This document shows, in pieces, positions 1-6,600 of a DNA stretch of 14,866 bases; positions within the stretch are counted from its first letter, which is position 1; the number at the start of each line of letters is the position of its first letter. This DNA is from DATKJY01 sp964540105 (GTDB lineage: Bacteria; Zixibacteria; MSB-5A5; GN15; FEB-12), in NCBI GenBank assembly GCA_964540105.1, contig CAZILL010000004.1, positions 1 to 14,866 on the forward strand, written 5' to 3'. The translations under genes and the position numbers were made by a program. The notes beneath the pieces were generated by a model. That model searched no databases, was not told where the DNA came from, and saw nothing but the letters and a program-made list of their open reading frames with translations.

Positions 1-49
1 AGGTGGTCGCACGGTTGGAGCCGGTGTCATCCACGATATCCTGGCGTAG
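1..49 (+). CDS. tuf: Elongation factor Tu, C-terminal end (partial)
   Basis: The last 15 codons read GGRTVGAGVIHDILA and end at TAG. This matches the C-terminus of EF-Tu (the GGRTVGAGV motif of domain 3, followed by a short variable tail). EF-Tu delivers aminoacyl-tRNA to the ribosome as a GTP-bound ternary complex. Only the 3' end lies in the window, so nothing can be said about the rest. A second tuf copy starts at 14824, so the cluster is flanked by tuf on both sides. rpmG follows after 33 nt with no terminator-like hairpin, so read-through from this tuf into rpmG is likely. The family assignment rests on a short but very conserved stretch. Confidence 0.88.
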   Translation, partial: GGRTVGAGVIHDILA

Positions 50-82
50 AGAATATTTGTTTTGTGAGAAAGTGGAGATACG

Positions 83-235
83 GTGCCAAGAGACAGAATA
101 ACGCTGGCCTGCGGTGATTGCAAACGCCGCAACTACGATACCATGAAGAACAAGCGGTTGCACCCCGAGCGGGTCGAGTATCGCAAGTATTGTAGTTTCT
201 GCAATAAGCATACGGCTCACAAGGAGACCAGGTAA
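83..235 (+). CDS. rpmG: 50S ribosomal protein L33, zinc-ribbon form
   Basis: A 50-aa protein, the usual length for bacterial L33, a small 50S protein near the E site. Residues C10, C13, C37 and C40 form two CxxC pairs, so this is the zinc-binding (C+) form. The ending YCSFCNKHTAHKETR is typical of L33. The start is GTG at 83 with a GGAG Shine-Dalgarno (SD) at 74-77, 5 nt upstream. No ATG lies upstream in frame before the tuf stop. It sits between tuf and tRNA-Trp, an arrangement known from several Gram-negative lineages, and is probably co-transcribed with both. In many bacteria C+ L33 is paired with a zinc-free paralogue induced under zinc limitation; whether one exists cannot be seen here. 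Confidence 0.96.
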   Translation: MPRDRITLACGDCKRRNYDTMKNKRLHPERVEYRKYCSFCNKHTAHKETR

Positions 236-241
236 ACAGGC

Positions 242-258
242 AACAGGCGAAAGCCGTT
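242..258 (+). promoter_or_regulatory. GNRA-capped hairpin abutting the tRNA-Trp 5' end
   Basis: AAC(A)GGC-GAAA-GCCGTT folds into a 6-bp stem with one bulged A and a GAAA tetraloop. Its last base (258) is immediately before the first base of the mature tRNA (259), so the stem could stack on the acceptor stem. A role in defining the 5' leader for RNase P or blocking exonucleases is inference. The first half lies in a tandem 7-nt duplication, AACAGGC at 235-241 and 242-248. Confidence 0.5.
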
Positions 259-335
259 AGGCCAGTAGCTCGAACTGGTAGAGCGCCGGTCTCCAAAACC
301 GGATGTTGGGGGTTCGAATCCCTCCTGGCCTGCCA
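259..335 (+). tRNA. trnW: tRNA-Trp, anticodon CCA
   Basis: A complete cloverleaf can be drawn by hand. The acceptor stem AGGCCAG (259-265) pairs with CTGGCCT (325-331) in 7 Watson-Crick pairs. The D stem is GCTC (268-271) with GAGC (281-284). The anticodon stem CCGGT (286-290) pairs with ACCGG (298-302) around loop CTCCAAA, with CCA at 293-295 reading UGG. The T stem 308-312 pairs with 320-324 around loop TTCGAAT. The discriminator is G332, as in bacterial tRNA-Trp, and the 3' CCA is encoded (333-335). The gene lies between rpmG and secE with only 18 nt to the secE start, so it must be cut out of a protein-coding transcript. Confidence 0.98.
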
Positions 336-353
336 AACTTTGCGGTGCGGAAT

Positions 354-554
354 ATGTACGACAAAATAAAAAAATACCTAAGCGAGACACTGGCTGAGTT
401 GCGCAAAATGACCTGGCCATCCAAGGATGAGTTGGTCGGATCGACGATTATCGTGATCGTTGTGTCGTTGATTGTCGCGATGTTCATCGGTGTCGTTGAT
501 CGCGTCCTGACATTGCTGATCCGCACCATCTTTGGCGGCGGAATGGGAGGCTAA
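354..554 (+). CDS. secE: Preprotein translocase subunit SecE
   Basis: A 66-aa, single-spanning SecE, the short form typical of most bacteria outside the enterics. SecE clamps SecY in the SecYEG inner-membrane channel. The amphipathic N-terminal helix (residues 1-20, YLSETLAELRKMTWPSKDEL) contains the conserved KMTWPSKDE signature. One hydrophobic segment follows at about residues 28-56, then a Gly-rich tail (GGGMGG). I chose ATG 354; an in-frame TTG at 303 lies inside the tRNA and is rejected. The SD is weak (GCGG just upstream), and the leader left after tRNA processing would be only 18 nt. The stop codon directly abuts the nusG start, implying translational coupling. Confidence 0.96.
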   Translation: MYDKIKKYLSETLAELRKMTWPSKDELVGSTIIVIVVSLIVAMFIGVVDRVLTLLIRTIFGGGMGG

Positions 555-1097
555 GTGGCGCTACGCTGGTACGTCGCTCACACCTACTCGGGTCACGAGC
601 AGAAAGCCAAGCGGTATCTTGAATCGGCCATAGCGAATGGCGGGTTCGAAAATCGCTTCGGCCAGATTCTGATCCCGACCGAACAGGTGACGGAAATGAA
701 ACAGGGAAAGCGGGCAACTTCGACGAAGAAGTTCCTGCCGAGTTATATCCTGATTGAGGTCGACCTCGATAAGGAAACTCAGAATATAGTGGTGAATACT
801 CCGGGCATAACGAACTTCGTGGGCGCAGGCGGAAAACCGGCACCGCTGAAGGAAGATGAAGTGCAGCGGATTGTTGGCCAGATCGATCAGAGTCGCACCG
901 AAGAGGTCAAGGAGATTCCGTTCCAGGCGGGGGATCCGGTAAAGGTCAAGGACGGCCCGTTCATGGACTTCTCGGGAACCGTAAGCGAAGTCAATATGGA
1001 GCGTCGCAAGGTAAAGGTGATGGTGTCCATATTTGGCCGCCCGACACCTGTCGAGCTTGACTACCTGCAGATTGAGCTGGCCAAGACCAGAGGTTGA
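555..1097 (+). CDS. nusG: Transcription termination/antitermination factor NusG
   Basis: A 180-aa protein, the normal NusG length. The NGN domain (about residues 1-110, opening RWYVAHTYSGHEQKAKRYLE) binds the RNA polymerase clamp and promotes elongation. The C-terminal KOW domain (about 125-180, GDPVKVKDGPFMDFSGTV from G126) contacts Rho or ribosomal protein S10. The start is GTG at 555, with zero spacing after the secE TAA. A strong SD, GGGAGG at 545-550, lies within the last secE codons, so translation of the two genes is probably coupled. The secE-nusG pairing is near universal in bacteria. No insert is visible between the domains. It is followed after 33 nt by rplK. Confidence 0.98.
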   Translation: MALRWYVAHTYSGHEQKAKRYLESAIANGGFENRFGQILIPTEQVTEMKQGKRATSTKKFLPSYILIEVDLDKETQNIVVNTPGITNFVGAGGKPAPLKEDEVQRIVGQIDQSRTEEVKEIPFQAGDPVKVKDGPFMDFSGTVSEVNMERRKVKVMVSIFGRPTPVELDYLQIELAKTRG

Positions 1098-1130
1098 GAA
1101 TAGAGATACTTGCGTGGAGAATAGATAGAC

Positions 1131-1553
1131 GTGGCAAAGAAAATTACTGCATTTGTAAAGCTGCAGATTCCGGCCGGTCAGGCCAATCCAGCACCGCCCG
1201 TAGGACCGGCGTTGGGACAGCGGGGCGTCAACATTATGGAATTCTGCAAGGCGTTCAATGCGAAGACGCAGGGAAGCAACGGGCTTCTCACGCCGGTGAT
1301 CATCACCGTATACTCGGACAAGTCGTTCACCTTCATAACCAAGACGCCACCAGCGTCTACGCTTCTGAAGCTGGCGGCCAAGGTTCCGAAAGGGTCGGCT
1401 GTTCCTAATAAGGATAAGATCGGAAAAGTGACCAGGGACCAGGTGAAGGAGATCGCCGTCAACAAGATGGCCGACCTCAACGCCGCTTCGGTAGAGGCCG
1501 CCATACGCATGGTGGAGGGAACGGCGCGTTCGATGGGAATTGAGATACAGTAG
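1131..1553 (+). CDS. rplK: 50S ribosomal protein L11
   Basis: A 140-aa full-length L11. It binds the GTPase-associated region of 23S rRNA and supports factor-dependent GTP hydrolysis and RelA activation. The N-terminal domain has the proline-rich PAPPVGPALGQRGVNIMEFC segment (P20, P22 and P23), the thiostrepton/micrococcin contact surface. The C-terminal rRNA-binding domain (about 75-140) carries GKVTRDQVKEIAVNKMADLN and ends in VEGTARSMGIEIQ. The start is GTG 1131; the nearest SD, GGAG at 1116-1119, is 11 nt away, rather long. The 33-nt nusG-rplK gap contains a 9-nt direct repeat but no clear promoter, so rplK is likely transcribed from upstream. Confidence 0.98.
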   Translation: MAKKITAFVKLQIPAGQANPAPPVGPALGQRGVNIMEFCKAFNAKTQGSNGLLTPVIITVYSDKSFTFITKTPPASTLLKLAAKVPKGSAVPNKDKIGKVTRDQVKEIAVNKMADLNAASVEAAIRMVEGTARSMGIEIQ

Positions 1554-1582
1554 TTAATCATAGACCGTAACGTTCGTCATTA

Positions 1583-1608
1583 CCTGGGACGGTGAAACCG
1601 TCTCCAGG
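1583..1608 (+). promoter_or_regulatory. Hairpin upstream of the rplA ribosome-binding site
   Basis: CCTGGGACGGT (1583-1593) pairs with ACCGTCTCCAGG (1597-1608), leaving a GAA triloop (or UGAAA if the closing U-A opens) and one extra A on the 3' arm. The stem ends just before the GGAG (1616-1619) that serves rplA and overlaps the alternative AGGGAGA. Its place between rplK and rplA suggests translational control of L1 or mRNA processing. In E. coli, L1 represses its operon by binding the rplK leader, so an L1 site here would be a relocated one; that is inference. Confidence 0.5.
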
Positions 1609-1622
1609 GAGAATTGGAGCCT

Positions 1623-2324
1623 ATGCAACATTCAAAGAAGTACAAAGCGTATCGCGAAAAGGTGGATCGTCGCAAGCGGTACCCTTTGATCGAGGCCGTC
1701 AAGATTCTCAAAGAGAATAAGTTTGTGAAGTTTGACGAGTCGGTCGAAGTGGCCGTGCGATTGGGGGTCGACCCCAAGCACGCCGATCAGATGGTCCGCG
1801 GCACGGTCGCCTTGCCAAACGGTACCGGTAAGTCTGTCCGGGTCGCCGTATTCGCGCAGGGAGACAAAGCCGCCGAAGCAAAGGAAGCGGGAGCTGATTT
1901 TGTTGGCGCTGAAGATCTCGCCGACAAGATTAAGGGAGGCTGGACTGATTTCGATGTGGCGGTTGCGACGCCGGACATGATGCGTGTCTTGGGTCCGCTG
2001 GGCAAGGTACTTGGACCTCGTGGGTTGATGCCCAACCCTAAAACCGGCACGGTGACCATGGATATCGCGCGCACCGTGAAAGAACTTCGGGGGGGGCGCA
2101 TCGAGTTTCGCGTGGATCGTCAGGCGAATGTCGCAGTTTCGGTGGGGAAACTCTCCTTCGGCGAAACTCAGATCATAGAGAATGTTCATGCCTTCGTGGA
2201 CGCCATCGTGAGAGCCAAACCGGCTTCGGCCAAAGGCTCTTACATGCTCTCGGTGTCCATCTGCTCGACCATGAGCCCCGGCATAAAGCTGGATCACTCC
2301 GAGTTGACAGCGGCCAAGAAGTAA
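1623..2324 (+). CDS. rplA: 50S ribosomal protein L1
   Basis: A 233-aa L1 of normal length. It binds helices 76-78 of 23S rRNA to form the mobile L1 stalk that guides deacylated tRNA from the E site, and in many bacteria represses its own operon. It opens MQHSKKYKAYREKVDRRKRY and carries the signature VATPDMMRVLGPLGKVLGPRGLMPNPKTGTV in the middle. I chose ATG 1623, preceded by GGAG at 1616-1619. An in-frame TTG at 1614 would add three residues, but its only SD lies 1 nt away. An eight-G run (2089-2096) falls at the Arg-Gly-Gly of VKELRGGRIEF; the frame is intact across it. Confidence 0.97.
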   Translation: MQHSKKYKAYREKVDRRKRYPLIEAVKILKENKFVKFDESVEVAVRLGVDPKHADQMVRGTVALPNGTGKSVRVAVFAQGDKAAEAKEAGADFVGAEDLADKIKGGWTDFDVAVATPDMMRVLGPLGKVLGPRGLMPNPKTGTVTMDIARTVKELRGGRIEFRVDRQANVAVSVGKLSFGETQIIENVHAFVDAIVRAKPASAKGSYMLSVSICSTMSPGIKLDHSELTAAKK

Positions 2325-2339
2325 AGAGGAGTCAGCAGT

Positions 2340-2861
2340 ATGCCAAAACAAAGCAAGATCGACTCTGTGGCAGAATTGAAGCAGCACTTCAGTTCTGCCA
2401 GCAGTTTCTTCGTGACCGACTACCAGGGGCTGAACGTTGCCGACATCAGCGCTCTCAGGAAGAACCTGCGTGAAAATAAAGTGTCCTATGTGGTCGCAAG
2501 AAACACCCTTTTCCGGCTGGCCGCCAAGCAAGCTGGCGCACCTGAAGTCGATGAGTTTCTCAAAGGCCCGACAGCAATAGCCTTCGCTGGAGGCGACGTG
2601 TCAGTTGCGGCCAAGATTCTCAACGACTCGTTCAAGGAGAAGAAACTCCCGCGCGTGAAGGTCTTCGTCGTCGATAATCATGTCCACAAGGCCGCCGATA
2701 TCCAGCAGATCGCCGATTTGCCGTCGCGCGAGGTTCTGTTGTCGCAGCTCGTGGCAGCGGTTGAGTCGCCGCTGACCGCTCTGGTTGGTTCGGTTGAGGC
2801 GGTCTTTACCGAGCTGTGTCGAACGGTCGACGCCTTGGCGGAGAAGAAGAAGGCTGGATGA
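2340..2861 (+). CDS. rplJ: 50S ribosomal protein L10
   Basis: A 173-aa L10, the base of the L7/L12 stalk. The N-terminal rRNA-binding domain includes FFVTDYQGLNVADISALRKNLRENKVSYVVARNTLFRLA. The C-terminal helix (about 130-173, LSQLVAAVESPLTALVGSVEAVFTEL...) is the platform that carries L12 dimers. ATG 2340 has a strong SD, AGAGGAG at 2325-2331, 8 nt upstream. The gap from rplA is only 15 nt, so the long structured leader through which L10 represses its mRNA in E. coli is not present in its usual position. The ending EKKKAG is followed by a 131-nt gap before rplL. Confidence 0.97.
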   Translation: MPKQSKIDSVAELKQHFSSASSFFVTDYQGLNVADISALRKNLRENKVSYVVARNTLFRLAAKQAGAPEVDEFLKGPTAIAFAGGDVSVAAKILNDSFKEKKLPRVKVFVVDNHVHKAADIQQIADLPSREVLLSQLVAAVESPLTALVGSVEAVFTELCRTVDALAEKKKAG

Positions 2862-2887
2862 TGATCTGAGGGAACCTTCGGGATCGA

Positions 2888-2935
2888 CCCTTCCCAGGCT
2901 TCTAAGCGGCGTGGTTTCACCGTTTGGGAAAGGAG
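2888..2935 (+). promoter_or_regulatory. Folded rplJ-rplL spacer with an unused SD-like sequence
   Basis: TTCCCA (2891-2896) pairs with TGGGAA (2925-2930), extended inward by G-U pairs (2897/2924, 2898/2923) and C2899-G2922, and outward after a mismatch by two G-C pairs. A small GTG-GTTT-CAC hairpin (2911-2920) sits inside. The 3' arm runs into AAAGGAG (2929-2935), a near-perfect SD that has no ATG or GTG at a usable distance. The spacer may tune L12 synthesis relative to L10, since several L12 copies are needed per ribosome. The fold is hand-drawn and the role is inference. Confidence 0.35.
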
Positions 2936-2979
2936 CGATTCGCATACGAATTGAAAGAAGATAGCATTAACGTAAATCG

Positions 2980-2984
2980 AGAGG
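2980..2984 (+). promoter_or_regulatory. Ribosome binding site that fixes the rplL start
   Basis: AGAGG lies 8 nt before GTG 2993 but only 2 nt before the in-frame GTG at 2987. This spacing, together with homology of the L12 N-terminus, selects 2993. Confidence 0.6.
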
Positions 2985-2992
2985 TAGTGAAC

Positions 2993-3376
2993 GTGTCAAA
3001 CGCAGTAATCGAAGAGATTGTAGACAAGATCGCCGGGTTAACCGCGATGGATCTGGCCGATCTATCCAAGGCAATTCAGAGTAAGTTTGGTGTGACAGCA
3101 GCGGCGCCGATGGCGATGATGCCGGGCATGATGGCCGGTGGCGGCGCAGCTGCAGCCGAAGAGCAGACTGAATTCGCAGTCATGCTTCTGTCAGCTGGGG
3201 ACAAGAAGATCCAAGTCATCAAGGTGGTCAGAGAACTGACTTCACTTGGCCTGAAGGAGGCGAAAGACCTCGTCGACGGCGCCCCCGCAAAAGTTAAAGA
3301 GGGGATATCCAAGCAGGAGGCAGAGGCCGCCCGGGCGAAACTTGTCGAAGTTGGCGCTCAAGTTGAAGTTAAGTAG
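2993..3376 (+). CDS. rplL: 50S ribosomal protein L7/L12
   Basis: A 127-aa acidic stalk protein, present in multiple copies on L10, that recruits EF-G, EF-Tu and other GTPase factors. The N-terminal dimerisation domain (1-34) reads SNAVIEEIVDKIAGLTAMDLADLSKAIQSKFGV. A flexible hinge follows (about 35-58). The C-terminal factor-binding domain (about 59-127) contains TEFAVMLLSAGDKKIQVIKVVRELTSLGLKEAKDLVDGAP. The hinge is unusual: PMAMMPGMM at residues 39-47 has five methionines in place of the usual Ala/Val/Pro. The reading frame is open back to TTG 2924, which would add 23 residues, but those match nothing in L12 and lack an SD. The gene ends in TAG. Confidence 0.96.
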   Translation: MSNAVIEEIVDKIAGLTAMDLADLSKAIQSKFGVTAAAPMAMMPGMMAGGGAAAAEEQTEFAVMLLSAGDKKIQVIKVVRELTSLGLKEAKDLVDGAPAKVKEGISKQEAEAARAKLVEVGAQVEVK

Positions 3377-3392
3377 TATTTCAGTGGCACAT

Positions 3393-3420
3393 CGGTCGGG
3401 AACTTACTATCTCCCGACCG
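3393..3420 (+). promoter_or_regulatory. Strong hairpin after rplL (attenuator or processing-site candidate)
   Basis: CGGTCGGGA (3393-3401) and TCCCGACCG (3412-3420) are perfect 9-bp complements around a 10-nt loop, extendable by one G-U and one A-U pair. It starts 17 nt after the rplL stop. No U-run follows directly, although a T-rich stretch lies at 3452-3480, so it is not a classic intrinsic terminator. E. coli has a partial attenuator and an RNase III site between rplL and rpoB that lower RNA polymerase output relative to ribosomal protein. This hairpin is the positional equivalent. Confidence 0.6.
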
Positions 3421-3497
3421 GTTACATTCGGAAGGCAACTGTAAGAACACAATTCCCTTTCTTGTTTTGTTTCTTGGTTGATTGACTGCATTACCCG

Positions 3498-3524
3498 CTC
3501 CCCGTACTCAATGCGAGTGGGGAG
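3498..3524 (+). promoter_or_regulatory. Second hairpin in the rplL-rpoB gap
   Basis: CTCCCC (3498-3503) pairs with GGGGAG (3519-3524). After a 2-nt bulge (GT), ACTC (3506-3509) pairs with GAGT (3515-3518) around loop AATGC. That gives 10 G-C-rich base pairs. A-rich sequence follows rather than a U-run, so this looks like an mRNA processing or stability element rather than a terminator. Confidence 0.55.
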
Positions 3525-3588
3525 ATAAATGAAATAGATGACAGGATCGCCAGAGTTTTGAACAGTTTAAGAGCGGAAACGGCCCGAT

Positions 3589-3603
3589 GCAGGAATGCCC
3601 TGC
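3589..3603 (+). promoter_or_regulatory. Small hairpin 25 nt before the rpoB SD
   Basis: GCAGG (3589-3593) pairs with CCTGC (3599-3603) around loop AATGC, extendable by a G-U and an A-U pair. The loop has the same five bases as that of the hairpin at 3498-3524. At 5 bp it is the weakest of the three in this gap and could be chance. Confidence 0.3.
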
Positions 3604-3627
3604 GTGGTATGGGCGTTCTGTATTTAT

Positions 3628-3634
3628 AGGAGGG
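3628..3634 (+). promoter_or_regulatory. Ribosome binding site that fixes the rpoB TTG start
   Basis: AGGAGGG is close to a perfect anti-SD complement. It lies 8 nt before TTG 3642 (measured from AGGAGG) but about 23 nt before the first in-frame ATG (3657). The spacing supports TTG as the real start. Confidence 0.75.
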
Positions 3635-3641
3635 TAGAGTC

Positions 3642-6600
3642 TTGCCCGATTCAAGTATGAAGTCGCGGATAAACTACGCATCAATACCAGATGCCACAGA
3701 GATGCCCAACCTCCTGGAGGTTCAGCTGCATTCGTATGAGGAGTTCCTTCAAGCGAATGTCGCCCCACACAAACGCGCCCCTAAAGGGCTTGAACAGATC
3801 TTCCGTGAGATCTTTCCCGTCACTGACATTCACGAAAACTACACGCTCGAGTACGTCAAATATCACTTGGGTCCGACGCGCTACAGCATCGATGAATGCC
3901 GTGAACGCAATATGTCGTTTGCCGCACCCTTACGTGTTACGATGCGCCTTGTCTCCCGCCAGGGAGAAGGGGAACAGAAGGAAATCAAGGATATCATAGA
4001 GCAGGATGTTTATCTCGGCGAACTGCCGCTTATCACCCAGTGGGGAACGTTCATCATCAATGGGGCCGAGCGGGTGATTGTCAGCCAGCTCCACCGGAGC
4101 CCGGGCGTTTCGTTCGACGACGAGATTCACCCCAACGGAAAGAAGCTCTATTCTGCTCGTGTGATTCCGTATCGGGGAAGCTGGGTTGAGTTCAACATGG
4201 ACATCAACGATGTGATGTTTGTGTATATCGACTCGAAAAGAAAGCTCCCGGTCACAACGCTCCTTCGCGCTATCGGTTACTCCACCGATGAGGAACTCGT
4301 CAAGGAATTCTACAAGACTGAGAAGTTCCCCCTCTCCGGGAAGAAGGCAAAGGATTACGAGGACGTCCACACGGCTGAAACGGCGATCAATAAAGAAACA
4401 GGTGAAGTGCTGTTTCAGGTCGGAGAACCGCTCACCGAGAAAGTGATCGAGACGCTAACCGAGAATGGCTATAGGAACATCATCGTTGTCCCAAGTGAAG
4501 AAAAGAAAGACGCGCATGTGATCCTGAACACCATTAGGAAGGATTCTACCAAGTCTCGGGAAGAGGCCCTGATAAAGATCTACGCTCTGGTGCGACCCGG
4601 TGAAACCCCGAAACTGGACATGGCCGAAGGGCTGGTCGACAAGCTGTTCTTCAATACCAAGCGGTATGATCTCGGAGAAGTCGGCCGCTATATGATCAAT
4701 CAACGGTTGAACCTCGACATCCCGCTCACGAAGACCGTATTCGACCCAAAGGATTTCATCGAGATCTCGAAGTACCTTATTGGACTGCGCAACGACGCGC
4801 AGGGTTCGTTTACTGACGATATCGACCACCTGGGGAATCGTCGCGCCCGTACGGTCGGTGAGCTGCTCTCCAATCTGTTCTCGGTCGGTCTGTCCCGTGT
4901 GGCACGCACAATCCGCGAGCGTCTCTCCCTGAAGGATCAGGAGAACGTTACCCCTCAGCTACTCGTGAACGCCCGTACTGTCTCCTCCGTCGTGGAAACC
5001 TTCTTCGGTTCGTCGCAACTGTCGCAGTTCATGGATCAGACGAACCCGCTGTCTGAGCTGACTCACAAGCGGCGATTGTCGGCGCTGGGACCGGGGGGGC
5101 TGACCCGTGAGCGCGCCGGCTTCGAAGTGCGCGACGTTCATCACACACACTACGGGCGCGTCTGCCCGATTGAAACGCCGGAAGGCCCGAATATCGGATT
5201 GATTTCGTCAATGGCTACTTTCGCGCGCATCAACAAATACGGGTTTCTGGAAACTCCGTATCGGAAAGTCACAAACGGCAAGGTGACAGATCAGGTTGAG
5301 TACCTGTCAGCAGATCAGGAAGATCGATACTACATCGCGCAATCGAACGAGCCGCTCGGCAAAGATCACAAGTTCGTGAACGACATCATTTACGCGCGTC
5401 GGCGCTCGGATTACCCAATGATCACTGCCGGTGAAGTGCAGTACATGGATGTGTCACCGCGGCAAATCGTATCAGTAGCCGCATCGCTCATTCCATTCCT
5501 CGAGCACGACGACGCAAACCGAGCCCTGATGGGCTCTAACATGCAGCGTCAGGCCGTACCCCTCCTCAAGACAGAGGCGCCGGTCATCGGCACCGGTATG
5601 GAGCGAAAAGTAGCGGTCGACGCTGGAGTCGTGGTGCGCGCTCGGCGGGGTGGGACAGTCGTCTATGTCGATTCCGAACGAGTTATCGTCCGACCAAACG
5701 TCAAGATGAAGGCTGGATCACTCGGCTATTTTGAAGACGACGAATACAAGATGACTAAATTCCGCCGATCGAACCAGGATACCTGCATCAGCTATCGGCC
5801 GGTTGTTAAGCTTGGCGCCGACGTAAAGGAAGGGGATACGCTCGCCGATGGTCCTGCTGTGGATCGTGGAGAGCTGGCTCTGGGCAACAACTCCCTCGCG
5901 GCTTTCATGCCATGGCGTGGCTACAACTACGAAGACGCGATCATCCTTTCCGAGCGACTCGTCCATCAGGACATCTTCACTTCAATACACATTGAAGAGT
6001 ATGAACTCCAGGTCCGCGACACGAAGCGGGGAGCAGAGGAAATTACGCGCGAAATCCCCAATGTCTCCGAAGAAGCGCTGCTGAATCTGGATGAAATGGG
6101 TATCGTGCGAAGCGGAGCGGAAGTTGAAGCGGGGGACATTCTCGCCGGTAAGGTGACACCGAAGGGAGAGACCGAACTCTCGCCGGAGGAGCGTCTGCTC
6201 CGAGCTATCTTCGGAGAGAAGGCCGGTGACGTACGCGACGCCTCTTTGAAAGCGCCGCCCGGAATGAAGGGCGTCGTTATCAAAACGCGCGTCTTCTCCC
6301 GGAAAGAGCGCACCGAAGACGCCAAAAAGCAGGAGAAGAACGAGATCGCGGCGGTCAAGAAGCTCTATAACCGGAAGATTGCTGATATTACCATGCTTCG
6401 GAATAAGCGTCTCGGTGAACTGCTCGAGGGGCACACCTCGCGTATGGTGCGCTCGGCCATCGATAACTCCGTCATGGTGCGCAGCGGTCACAAGTACAAG
6501 GCCGACTTCTTCGAGAGCTTTGATGTCGACAATGCCGTTGCCGCCGAAGGGTATTGTGCTGACGCCACGACCAACAAGCACGTTGATGCCATCGTTGCGG

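Noticed and set aside
303..353. Upstream TTG extension of secE
   Set aside because: It lies inside the tRNA-Trp gene, and the added residues do not resemble SecE.
1632..2531. 299-aa minus-strand frame across rplA and rplJ
   Set aside because: It lies antisense to two intact ribosomal protein genes, with no recognisable family and a low-information His/Arg-rich translation.
1589..2923. 11-nt complementarity between the rplA leader loop (1589-1599) and the rplJ-rplL spacer (2913-2923)
   Set aside because: An 11-nt match is expected by chance among all pairs in a 15-kb window; there is no other support for long-range pairing.
2924..2992. N-terminal extension of rplL from TTG 2924
   Set aside because: The 23 extra residues are unlike L12 and have no SD; GTG 2993 matches both homology and spacing.
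3482..3510. Possible rpoB promoter with TTGACT as -35 box
   Set aside because: The hexamer at 17 bp (TACTCA) is a poor -10 box and falls within a G-C-rich hairpin arm.
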